Below, piece after piece: positions 1 to 5,371 of a DNA stretch of 5,371 nt. The notes under the pieces are model-generated. The model worked only from the letters and a program-made list of their open reading frames with translations, made no database searches and was not told the origin of the DNA. Source of the stretch: Pseudomonadota bacterium. Lineage in GTDB: Bacteria > Pseudomonadota > Alphaproteobacteria > Rhizobiales > Xanthobacteraceae. The position numbers were made by a program, and so were the translations under genes. The DNA is taken from positions 1 to 5,371 of the forward strand of contig JAEXXW010000576.1 in the NCBI GenBank assembly GCA_023405565.1, in the 5' to 3' direction. Numbering within the stretch: the first letter of the stretch is position 1; each line of letters opens with the position of its first letter.

Positions 1-663
1 TTCTGCTGGGCACTCAGTCTGACGTTGTTGCCTTTCGCCATGGTGTTCGCGCTCGAATTCACATTGCCCGTTTGGGCTTTGATATTGTCGATCATCATAC
101 TCGGCGAGAGAATGACGACCGGGCGGCTCGTTGTCATCGCGATGGGGATGATTGGCTGTATCGTGATCCTGCGCCCGGGCATCCAGGCCTTTCAACCGGC
201 CTCCTTGCTGGTCTTGGGCTGTTCGTTTTTCTACGCGGTGTTCAACGTCTATACGAAGAAGATGACCGCAACGGAGACAACGTTCGGCATTGTTTTCTGG
301 ATGAACCTCCTGCAATTCCCGCTGGGGCTGGCGGGTAGCGACCCGCTATTCGTCCTGCGCCTCGACACGTGGCAATATCTCCCTCTCGCCTGCGTCGGCA
401 TCTCCGGCCTGTTCGCGCATTACTGCATCGCCAATGCGCTCCGCTACGGCGACGCGAGCGTCGTCATCCCGCTCGATTTCCTCCGTGTTCCCCTGATCGC
501 CATCGTGGGTTGGATGTTCTTCAATGAAAGCGTCGACGCGCTGGTTTTCGTCGGGGCTGGCATCATCCTCGCCGGAATTCTCTGGAATTTGCGGGCGGAG
601 GCAAAGAACAGCCAAAACATCGACCTGCCGGAAGACCAGGGCATCCCGGAACCGCGCAAATAG
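1..663 (+). CDS. EamA/DMT-family transporter, 5'-truncated
   Basis: C-terminal 220 residues of a multi-spanning inner-membrane protein of the drug/metabolite transporter superfamily. The frame is open to the first base of the window, so the TTG at 25 is not the true start and the N-terminus lies outside. DMT proteins with two EamA repeats run about 290-300 residues, so roughly 70-80 are missing. The visible part begins near the end of repeat 1 (hydrophobic stretch around residues 9-34, then a GER motif at 35-37 and a helix around 43-58). Repeat 2 follows (about residues 67-197), with helices near 68-84, 94-111, 126-143, 152-172 and 181-196 and the matching NES motif at 175-177. A short charged, Pro-rich cytoplasmic tail ends the protein. 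Substrate cannot be told from sequence: members export amino acids, nucleosides or other small metabolites. No hairpin terminator is evident after the stop. Confidence 0.9.
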   Translation, partial: FCWALSLTLLPFAMVFALEFTLPVWALILSIIILGERMTTGRLVVIAMGMIGCIVILRPGIQAFQPASLLVLGCSFFYAVFNVYTKKMTATETTFGIVFWMNLLQFPLGLAGSDPLFVLRLDTWQYLPLACVGISGLFAHYCIANALRYGDASVVIPLDFLRVPLIAIVGWMFFNESVDALVFVGAGIILAGILWNLRAEAKNSQNIDLPEDQGIPEPRK

Positions 664-730
664 TATGGTTGGACAATGATTTCGCCCGAAGCTTTCAGTT
701 TGTGATTGATTTTGAGAGTTTGCCTGAGCC

Positions 731-746
731 TTAACCGTTTGGTAAC
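731..746 (+). promoter_or_regulatory. Possible CtrA-like box upstream of the DUF2865 gene
   Basis: TTAA (731-734), seven bases, then GTAAC (742-746) matches the alphaproteobacterial CtrA consensus TTAA-N7-TTAAC at all but one position. It lies 54-63 bp upstream of the likely starts of the secreted DUF2865 protein (800 or 809), a plausible promoter position. TTAACC-type words are common in such genomes, so this may be chance or part of another motif. No confident -35/-10 pair was identified in the surrounding gap. Confidence 0.2.
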
Positions 747-808
747 CATCCCGGCGCCTCATTCAGGGGGCAGTGAGGGGCGTGTTTAGCGGGAACCCAG
801 TGAAAAGC

Positions 809-1945
809 ATGGCCCGATTCATCGGCTTCAAAATCCTGTCGTTCGGCTGTCTGTCGCTGGTCTGCGGCCTTGTCAGCGCGTCTGCGCAACAATTCCCCCA
901 ATCTGGCCGCGATCAGGTTTGCCAGCGGCTCGAGGGCCAACTGGCCTCGATCGACCGCTCGGGCGGCGATCCCGGCCGCGCTGAACAGATTCGCCGTTTC
1001 GAGGAAATGGCCGGCCGTCAGCAGGCCGAACTTGATCGCGCGACCATGCAATCGCGCCGGCTTGGATGTGATGCATCGGGCTTTTTCCAGCTCTTCGGCG
1101 GCGGGGGCCGTTCCGACCAATGCGGCCCGCTGAACAACCAGATCCAGCAAACGCGTTCCAATCTATCGCGCACCCAGAGTGAGCTGCAGCGTCTCCAGGG
1201 CGCAGGCGCCGGCTTTGAGCGCGATAATCAGCGGCGTGCTGTGCTGACCGCCCTTGCGCAGAACGATTGCGGACCACAATACCGCTCCCAGGCGGCAGCT
1301 GCGAATACAGGCCCCCGCAACTTCTTCGAGCAGCTTTTCGGTGGGCCCGGCTCCATTGTCGCCCCCGAACAGGACCCCAACGCTGGTGGCGGTGGTGGTG
1401 GCGGATACCGAACCGTCTGCGTGCGGACCTGTGACGGGTATTTCTTCCCGATCTCGTTCTCGACCTCGCCGGATCGTTTCCACGACGACGAGGCGACGTG
1501 CCAGCGCATGTGCCCGGCCGCCGAGGTCGTGCTCTACTCGCACCGTAATCCGGGCGAGGACATGCGCCAGGCGGTCTCGAGCGGCGGGCGTCTCTACAGC
1601 GAGATGCCGAACGCCTTCAAATACAAGACGGAATGGAACAACTCCTGCGCCTGCAAAGGCGCAAACGAAAGCTGGGCGAATGCCGTGAAGGACGATCCGT
1701 CACAGCCGATGGATCGTGGCGACATCATCGTCACCGAGGAACGCGCCCGTCAGATGTCGGCGCCGCGCGATGCGAAAGGCCGACCGATTGTGACACCGGC
1801 GCAGAAGGCCGGACAGAAAGGCCCTGCCCCCGCCCCCGCTGCGGTGGAAGCGGCACCTGCAGCGGCAGACGTGCAGGCCCCCGAACCATCCGGTGAGAAG
1901 AAGCAGATCCGGACCGTCGGTCCGAAGTTCCTGCAGACGCAATAG
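809..1945 (+). CDS. Secreted Cys-rich DUF2865 domain protein
   Basis: A protein of 378 residues, read from the ATG at 809, with a Sec signal peptide: Arg/Lys n-region, hydrophobic core (about 9-22) and ASA|QQ cleavage near residue 26. It is predicted to be periplasmic or secreted. Two heptad-like charged stretches (about 57-84 and 107-131) could form coiled coils. A seven-Gly linker (193-199) leads into the DUF2865 core (about 200-283), which has paired cysteines C204/C208, C231/C235 and C280/C282. With C38, C87, C105 and C154 the mature chain has ten cysteines, an even number that suits disulfides. The tail (about 318-378) is Ala/Pro rich and probably disordered. FFQLFGG (92-98) and FFEQLFGG (172-179) form an internal repeat. 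Start choice: GTG at 773 and GTG at 800 are in frame, but both add residues before the signal peptide and no ribosome binding site decides between them. The family is known mainly from Hyphomicrobiales; its function is unknown. Confidence 0.85.
   Translation: MARFIGFKILSFGCLSLVCGLVSASAQQFPQSGRDQVCQRLEGQLASIDRSGGDPGRAEQIRRFEEMAGRQQAELDRATMQSRRLGCDASGFFQLFGGGGRSDQCGPLNNQIQQTRSNLSRTQSELQRLQGAGAGFERDNQRRAVLTALAQNDCGPQYRSQAAAANTGPRNFFEQLFGGPGSIVAPEQDPNAGGGGGGGYRTVCVRTCDGYFFPISFSTSPDRFHDDEATCQRMCPAAEVVLYSHRNPGEDMRQAVSSGGRLYSEMPNAFKYKTEWNNSCACKGANESWANAVKDDPSQPMDRGDIIVTEERARQMSAPRDAKGRPIVTPAQKAGQKGPAPAPAAVEAAPAAADVQAPEPSGEKKQIRTVGPKFLQTQ
1385..1405 (+). repeat. GGT/GGC/GGA glycine-codon run
   Basis: Seven consecutive glycine codons (GGT, GGC, three GGT, GGC, GGA) inside the DUF2865 gene encode the flexible linker just before the Cys-rich domain. 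Such triplet runs can change length by replication slippage without breaking the frame. Confidence 0.6.
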
Positions 1946-1981
1946 ACCCGAGCCGCCCCGTAACAAGGTCTCCTTCGGCCC

Positions 1982-2020
1982 CATCCTTCGAGAAGCCCGC
2001 CCTGCGGGCTCCTCAGGATG
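1982..2020. repeat. Palindromic intergenic repeat between convergent genes
   Basis: Imperfect palindrome. The inner stem AGCCCGC (1994-2000) pairs with GCGGGCT (2004-2010) around a CCT loop. GAG (1990-1992) pairs with CTC (2012-2014), and CATCCT (1982-1987) pairs with AGGATG (2015-2020), with a two-base bulge and one mismatch between the blocks. From memory it resembles a short extragenic repeat seen many times in Bradyrhizobium-type genomes; that is recollection, not a search. It sits 36 bp past the DUF2865 stop and 33 bp past the nadE stop, so its RNA hairpin could end or protect transcripts from both sides. Neither side shows a clear U-tract, so a classical intrinsic terminator is not supported. 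Confidence 0.65.
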
Positions 2021-2053
2021 AGGGCGGGTTCGAATTCAGAAAACGATCCGCCC

Positions 2054-3790
2054 CTAAAAATCGAACGCTTCCGACCGTGCGGCGACATTGTTGACGATCG
2101 TCGTATCCGGCTTCGGCAACGGCGTGCCGGGATCACGGAACTTATTGGTGATCGGATAGCGCCGGTCACGACCGAAACCGCGCAGTGTCACCTTCACGCC
2201 CGGCGCGGCCTGCCGGCGCTTGTATTCGGCGAGATTGAGCATGCGATCGACACGCGTGACGATGGCCGGATCAAAGCCCGCGGCAACGATATCGGCGATC
2301 GGCAATTCCTGCTCCACCAGACGCTCCAGAATCTGGTCCAGCATGTCGTAAGGCGGCAGCGAATCCTGATCCTTCTGGTTCTCGCGCAATTCCGCCGTTG
2401 GCGGCTTGGTGATGATGTTCTGCGGGATGACCACGCCATCCGGCCCAAGCGCTCCCTCCGGCTTCCAGCGGTTGCGCAATGCACTCAGACGAAAGACTTC
2501 GGTCTTGTAGAGATCCTTGATCGGGTTGAAGCCGCCATTCATGTCGCCATAGAGCGTCGCATAGCCCGTCGACATTTCCGACTTGTTGCCGGTGGTCATC
2601 ACCATCGAACCGAACTTGTTCGACAACGCCATCAGGATGGTGCCGCGCGCGCGCGCCTGCAGATTTTCCTCCGTGACGTCACGCTTAAGGCCTTCGAACA
2701 CCGGCGCCAGCGCTTGCTCCAGTCCCTTCACCGCGCTTTCGATCGGCACGATGTCGTAGCGGATGCCGAGAGCCGATGCGACAGCAGCAGCATCGGCAAA
2801 TGACTCCTCGGACGTAAACTTGTAGGGCAGCATCACCGCGCGCACGCGATCTCGCCCCAACGCATCGACGCCGATCGCCGCAACCAGCGCAGAATCGATG
2901 CCACCCGACAGACCGAGGACAACACCGGGAAAACCGTTCTTGTTGACGTAATCGCGCAGGCCGAGAACGCAGGCGGCATAATCGCTCTTGTCTCGCGGAT
3001 CGAGCGTGGCCATGGGTCCGCTTTCGCAACGCCAGCCATCGGCTTCACGCACCCAGTGCGTCGTGACCACGCATTCCTTGAACGCCGGAAGCTGTACCGC
3101 AAGAGAGGCATCGGCATTCAGCACGAAGGACCCGCCTTCGAACACCAGTTCGTCCTGACCACCGATCTGATTGGCGTAGAGAAGCGGCAATCCGGTTTCC
3201 GTGACACGCGCAACGGACACACTCAACCGCTGATCCACGACCCCGCGGCGATATGGCGAACCGTTCGGCACCAGCAGGATTTCACCACCGGTCTCGGCGA
3301 TGCATTCAGCCGGCTCCGGTCCCCAGATGTCTTCGCAGATCGGAATGCCGACGCGCACGCCGCGAAAATTCACAGGCCCCGGCATCGGCCCGATGGAGAA
3401 AACACGCTTCTCATCGAACACACCATAATTCGGCAGATCGACCTTGAAGCGCAAAGCCGCGATGCGTCCGCCATCGAGCAGCGCCACCGCATTGTAGAGC
3501 TTCCCGTTCTCGACCCAGGGCGTGCCGACCAGCATCGCCGGACCACCCTGCCCGGTCTCGCGAGCCAATTCCTCAACAGCCGCGCGGCAGGCCGCCTGAA
3601 AGGCCGGCTTGAGCACCAGATCCTCGGGCGGATAGCCGGCGATGAACAATTCCGGAAACAGGATCAGATCGGCATCGGCCGCCTGCGCACGGATAGTGCG
3701 CACTTTGGCGGCATTGCCTGAGACATCTCCGACAACCGGATTGAGCTGAGCAATGGCGATGGCAAGGCGATCGACGGGACGAGCGTTCAT
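2054..3790 (-). CDS. nadE: Glutamine-dependent NAD+ synthetase
   Basis: Cytosolic enzyme (EC 6.3.5.1) that amidates nicotinic acid adenine dinucleotide to NAD+ with ATP and glutamine, the last step of NAD+ synthesis. Read from the ATG at 3790 it has 578 residues, the normal size for the two-domain form. The N-terminal nitrilase-fold glutaminase (about 8-265) shows the Glu-Lys-Cys triad in context: E47 in FPELF, K116 in RFKVDLPNYG, C152 in PICEDIW. The C-terminal synthetase (about 275-578) has the ATP-pyrophosphatase P-loop SGGIDS (295-300), KFTSEES (324-330), TTGNKSEMSTGY (399-410), GDMNGGFNPIKDLYKT (415-430) and EYKRRQAAPG near 522-531. An in-frame ATG at 3835 would add 15 residues, but that extension lies within a repeat and the N-terminal beta strand of the domain begins just after the shorter start. 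A weak AAGAAG sits 5 bp before ATG 3790. dgkA lies 96 bp upstream on the same strand, so cotranscription is possible. Confidence 0.97.
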   Translation of the reverse strand: MNARPVDRLAIAIAQLNPVVGDVSGNAAKVRTIRAQAADADLILFPELFIAGYPPEDLVLKPAFQAACRAAVEELARETGQGGPAMLVGTPWVENGKLYNAVALLDGGRIAALRFKVDLPNYGVFDEKRVFSIGPMPGPVNFRGVRVGIPICEDIWGPEPAECIAETGGEILLVPNGSPYRRGVVDQRLSVSVARVTETGLPLLYANQIGGQDELVFEGGSFVLNADASLAVQLPAFKECVVTTHWVREADGWRCESGPMATLDPRDKSDYAACVLGLRDYVNKNGFPGVVLGLSGGIDSALVAAIGVDALGRDRVRAVMLPYKFTSEESFADAAAVASALGIRYDIVPIESAVKGLEQALAPVFEGLKRDVTEENLQARARGTILMALSNKFGSMVMTTGNKSEMSTGYATLYGDMNGGFNPIKDLYKTEVFRLSALRNRWKPEGALGPDGVVIPQNIITKPPTAELRENQKDQDSLPPYDMLDQILERLVEQELPIADIVAAGFDPAIVTRVDRMLNLAEYKRRQAAPGVKVTLRGFGRDRRYPITNKFRDPGTPLPKPDTTIVNNVAARSEAFDF

Positions 3791-3802
3791 GGGAGCTTCT
3801 TT

Positions 3803-3852
3803 AGCATGATCCTGTCCCGAAAAGCGGCTTCCCACCTTTCGAGGATCGTGCT
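3803..3852. repeat. Palindromic intergenic repeat between dgkA and nadE
   Basis: The outer arms AGCATGATCC (3803-3812) and GGATCGTGCT (3843-3852) are complementary except for one G-T type position. An inner stem CGAAA (3818-3822) pairs with TTTCG (3837-3841), leaving a loop of about 14 bases. The layout, GCATGATCC followed by a CGAAAAG-type core and a returning GATC-GTGC, resembles a repeat I associate with Bradyrhizobium-type genomes (recollection, not a search). It lies 12 bp upstream of the nadE start and 34 bp past the dgkA stop. It could affect dgkA 3' end stability or the expression of nadE relative to dgkA. Confidence 0.6.
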
Positions 3853-3886
3853 TTAGCGCGGTGCTGCCGTCAGCCGCAATGCACGG

Positions 3887-4246
3887 TCAGAGCCACAGGG
3901 CTGCAATGCGTTCCCAGAGGGCCACGAGCCAGACAAAGCCAGCCAGCAGCAGGGTAAGACCGACGGCCGCCGAGCCCATATCCTTGACCTTGCCGATGAC
4001 CGGATCGTGTTCGAGCGTCACGCGATCGGCCAGCTTCTCAATGGCTGTGTTGAGCAATTCAACGATCAGGATCGCGACAACGACGCCGATCAGTGCGACG
4101 CGCATCCACAGATCTGTCGCAATGACAAGCGCCAGCGGCACGGCAAGCGCGAAGGCAGCGATTTCCTGCCGGAAGGCGGCTTCGCTGGATGCGGCAGCGC
4201 GCAAACCGTTGAGTGTGTTGAGCGTGGCTCGCAGGATACGTTGCAA
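3887..4246 (-). CDS. dgkA: Diacylglycerol kinase, DgkA family
   Basis: Small integral membrane kinase of 119 residues, the usual DgkA length. It phosphorylates diacylglycerol (or undecaprenol in some bacteria) with ATP to give phosphatidic acid, recycling lipid released by envelope glycan synthesis. Family motifs are all present: EAAFRQE (22-28), the core ELLNTAIE (63-70) with D74, and KDMGSAAV (88-95). Three transmembrane helices fit about 29-45, 48-66 and 93-111, with an amphipathic N-terminal segment at 1-20. The start is TTG at 4246. The upstream frame reaches a stop at 4295-4297 with no ATG or GTG between, and the next internal ATG is after helix 1, so TTG is the only reasonable choice. 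A poor AGGG-like ribosome binding site precedes it. nadE follows downstream on the same strand. The low-efficiency start may keep expression modest, which is inference. Confidence 0.95.
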   Translation of the reverse strand: MQRILRATLNTLNGLRAAASSEAAFRQEIAAFALAVPLALVIATDLWMRVALIGVVVAILIVELLNTAIEKLADRVTLEHDPVIGKVKDMGSAAVGLTLLLAGFVWLVALWERIAALWL

Positions 4247-4319
4247 GGAAGAGCCCTGAGGAGAATTCGAACGATTCTGCTGCCGACTAAATCAGAAAAT
4301 CCGGCCCGTTTCAGCTTTC

Positions 4320-4354
4320 GCGATCGCAGTCATGCCTGGCATGACCGCGATCGC
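4320..4354. repeat. 35 bp near-perfect palindrome
   Basis: GCGATCGC (4320-4327), A, GTCATGCC (4329-4336), a central T (4337), GGCATGAC (4338-4345), C, GCGATCGC (4347-4354). Each arm is 17 bases with one mismatch (4328 against 4346), far longer than expected by chance in a window this size. The centre lies 91 bp upstream of the dgkA TTG start, so it could be an operator or a structured leader for dgkA. It also overlaps the start codon of the candidate small ORF on the plus strand. It is not followed by a U-tract in either direction. Confidence 0.8.
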
Positions 4355-4463
4355 AATTGCCGTGTGGCCTCTGTTTTTCCCGGCCACGACTGCCTCCCTG
4401 GCAATCTTGGGTGCGACCGGGTTCTTGTGCCCCTTGGTCGCGCCGTATGTGCGTAAGATTTGA
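4332..4463 (+). CDS. Candidate small hydrophobic protein (43 aa)
   Basis: A 43-codon plus-strand frame ending in TGA. The product is almost wholly hydrophobic from residue 5 to 39 (TAIAIAVWPLFFPA, then SLAILGATGFLCPLVAP) and ends in a basic VRKI tail, as in a small inner-membrane protein with one long or two short helices. By my hand count about three quarters of third codon positions are G or C, above positions one and two, as expected for real coding in a GC-rich genome. Against it: there is no clear ribosome binding site before the ATG at 4332 or the second ATG at 4341, and both lie inside a palindrome that would hide them in RNA. It is antisense to and upstream of dgkA. I recognise no family. 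Homologues with conserved frame would be needed to accept it. Confidence 0.3.
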   Translation: MPGMTAIAIAVWPLFFPATTASLAILGATGFLCPLVAPYVRKI

Positions 4464-4633
4464 ACCAAATTGTTTTCGATTTATTGCCACGCGCGGCCCG
4501 GCCAATCCGCGCGCTCGGCGCAGCGTTAACAGGCGGAAAATTTGCGGGCCACGCCTTGCTGCTGGAAATCGAAAAAGCCCGCAAAATATGGCGTTTCGTA
4601 CAGCAAGATTCTGTTGAGGATAGATATGCACAG

Positions 4634-4735
4634 GGTCATTCCAGGGCGCGCTGAAAGCGCGACCCCGGAATCCAGGGAAGTCGACACCGGTATCTGGCTT
4701 CCGGGTCCAGCGTTTCACGCTGTCCCGGAATAACC
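4634..4735. repeat. 102 bp compound palindromic repeat (two hairpins)
   Basis: The ends GGTCATTCC (4634-4642) and GGAATAACC (4727-4735) are inverted repeats with one mismatch. Inside are two hairpins. In the first, CGCGCT/AGCGCG (4647-4652/4656-4661) has flanking pairing TTCC-GGG with CCC-GGAA. In the second, CAGCGT/ACGCTG (4708-4713/4717-4722) has TTCCGGG (4699-4705) pairing with CCCGGAA (4724-4730). A further inverted pair, CCGGAATCCAG (4665-4675) and CTGGCTTCCGG (4694-4704), shares the same centre (about 4684.5), so the whole element is one symmetric double-hairpin unit. The right end is 14 bp past the stop of the DAHP synthase gene. GTCATTCC...CCGGAATCC words are, from memory, frequent between genes in Bradyrhizobium-type genomes. 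It may be a non-autonomous mobile repeat of the REP-doublet kind (inference). Confidence 0.7.
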
Positions 4736-4749
4736 AAACAATGACGATG

Positions 4750-5371
4750 TTAAAGCCCGGCCACCTGCGGCAGCGGTTTCGCCTTGGCCTCACGTTCCTT
4801 CTTCAGCAATTCGGCCACCAGAAACGCCATGTCGATTGACTGTTCGGCATTCAGGCGCGGATCGCAGAAGGTGTGATAGCGGTCGTTGAGGTCAGCATCC
4901 GATATCGCACGCGCGCCACCGGTGCACTCGGTGACATTCTGTCCGGTCATTTCCAGATGCACACCGCCAGCGTATGTGCCTTCCGCCGTGTGCACGGCAA
5001 AGAAGTCCTTCACCTCGGACAGGATGCGATCGAACGGGCGCGTCTTGTAGCCGGACACCGAGGTGATCGTGTTGCCATGCATCGGATCGCACGACCACAC
5101 GACCTGACGGCCTTCCCGCTTCACCGCGCGAATGAGCCCCGGCAAATGCTCGCCAACCTTTTCGTTGCCGAAGCGACAGATCAGCGTCAGCCGACCGGGT
5201 TCGTTGTCCGGGTTCAGAATGTCGACCAGCTTGAGCAGATCGTCCGCCTTCAAGGAAGGTCCGCATTTCAGACCGATCGGATTCTTGATGCCGCGGCAAT
5301 ATTCCACATGCGCATGATCGGGCTGCCGGGTGCGGTCACCGATCCAGACCATGTGGCCGGATGTGCAATAC
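4750..5371 (-). CDS. aroG: Class II DAHP synthase, 5'-truncated
   Basis: C-terminal 206 residues of 3-deoxy-D-arabino-heptulosonate-7-phosphate synthase (EC 2.5.1.54), the cytosolic enzyme that joins phosphoenolpyruvate and erythrose-4-phosphate at the entry to the shikimate pathway. The frame is open to the window edge, so the internal ATG at 5352 is not the start. Class II enzymes are about 450-470 residues, so a little over half is missing. Visible family motifs are [11 protein letters not shown] (6-16), [14 protein letters not shown] (26-39), CRFGNEK (65-71), [11 protein letters not shown] (91-101), [15 protein letters not shown] (135-149) and HTFCDPRLN (166-174). By comparison with characterised class II enzymes, H98, E140 and D170 should be three of the four metal ligands; the cysteine ligand lies outside the window. 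The plant-type class is unrelated in sequence to E. coli AroFGH, so the symbol follows common usage only. Feedback control cannot be judged because the N-terminal part is absent. Confidence 0.96.
   Translation of the reverse strand, partial: YCTSGHMVWIGDRTRQPDHAHVEYCRGIKNPIGLKCGPSLKADDLLKLVDILNPDNEPGRLTLICRFGNEKVGEHLPGLIRAVKREGRQVVWSCDPMHGNTITSVSGYKTRPFDRILSEVKDFFAVHTAEGTYAGGVHLEMTGQNVTECTGGARAISDADLNDRYHTFCDPRLNAEQSIDMAFLVAELLKKEREAKAKPLPQVAGL

Larger units (their letters stand above)
4247..4749. other. 503 bp gap between the DAHP synthase gene and dgkA
   Basis: No established gene lies here. The gap contains a 35 bp near-perfect palindrome (4320-4354), a possible 43-codon hydrophobic small ORF (4332-4463, plus strand), a stretch (4464-4633) with only a 9-base inverted repeat of no clear significance, and a 102 bp compound palindromic repeat (4634-4735). 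The promoter of dgkA must lie here or further upstream, but I could not identify -35/-10 elements with confidence. Confidence 0.6.

Noticed and set aside
2018..2803. Long plus-strand frame (261 codons) opposite nadE, and a similar one at 3056-3721.
   Set aside because: Both are antisense shadows of the strongly conserved nadE coding sequence; they are His/Arg rich and show no domain.
2028..4272. GTTCGAATTC at 2028-2037 and its reverse complement at 4263-4272.
   Set aside because: A 10-base match containing common restriction-like words is expected by chance in 5 kb; the flanks do not match, so there is no sign of an element bounded by it.
4541..4585. Perfect 9-base inverted repeat TTTGCGGGC / GCCCGCAAA with a 27-base loop.
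   Set aside because: About one such pair is expected by chance within 50 bp spacing in a window this long, and nothing else marks it as functional.
4460..4654. A 64-codon plus-strand frame starting with TTG, overlapping the end of the 43-codon candidate.
   Set aside because: Third-position GC is only about 55%, its last codons run into the dispersed repeat, and the product resembles no family I know.
4311..4793. A 160-codon minus-strand frame crossing the gap and the end of the DAHP synthase gene.
   Set aside because: It runs through the 102 bp repeat and overlaps the conserved end of a real gene in another frame; its composition (Arg/Gly/Gln rich) is typical of a chance frame in GC-rich DNA.
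1..5371. Search for a mobile element, CRISPR array, toxin-antitoxin pair, defence cluster, tRNA or rRNA.
   Set aside because: No transposase, integrase, regularly spaced repeats, or RNA gene features were seen; the genes are mainly core metabolic or conserved envelope genes.

Overview
The window is high-GC bacterial chromosome. Gene content and intergenic palindromic repeats suggest an alphaproteobacterium of the order Hyphomicrobiales (Rhizobiales), probably the Bradyrhizobium/Rhodopseudomonas/Afipia group. The strongest pointers are a secreted Cys-rich DUF2865 protein, a class II (plant-type) DAHP synthase and short repeats of a style I associate with that group. The taxonomic call is inference, since no rRNA or other marker gene is present.

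Layout. The left third is on the + strand. Positions 1-663 hold the C-terminal part of an EamA/DMT-family membrane transporter cut by the window edge. After a 100-150 bp gap containing a CtrA-like TTAA-N7-GTAAC motif comes a secreted DUF2865 protein (809-1945). It converges on nadE (2054-3790, minus strand), with a palindromic repeat (1982-2020) between the two stop codons. The right two thirds are on the minus strand, read from right to left: the C-terminal half of a class II DAHP synthase (4750-5371, cut by the edge), a gap of about 500 bp, diacylglycerol kinase dgkA (3887-4246, TTG start), a 96 bp gap with a second palindromic repeat, then glutamine-dependent NAD+ synthetase nadE.

The three minus-strand genes serve unrelated housekeeping roles: entry to the shikimate pathway, recycling of diacylglycerol at the membrane, and the last step of NAD+ synthesis. 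dgkA and nadE are close enough to be cotranscribed. Each of the three is followed 14-34 bp downstream of its stop by a palindromic repeat, and the three repeats differ in sequence.

The least explained part is the 503 bp gap between dgkA and the DAHP synthase gene. It holds a 102 bp compound palindrome, a 35 bp near-perfect palindrome and a possible 43-residue hydrophobic small protein whose start codon lies inside that palindrome. I see no defence system, prophage, transposase, CRISPR array or other clear novel multi-gene system. This is mostly an ordinary core-genome region.
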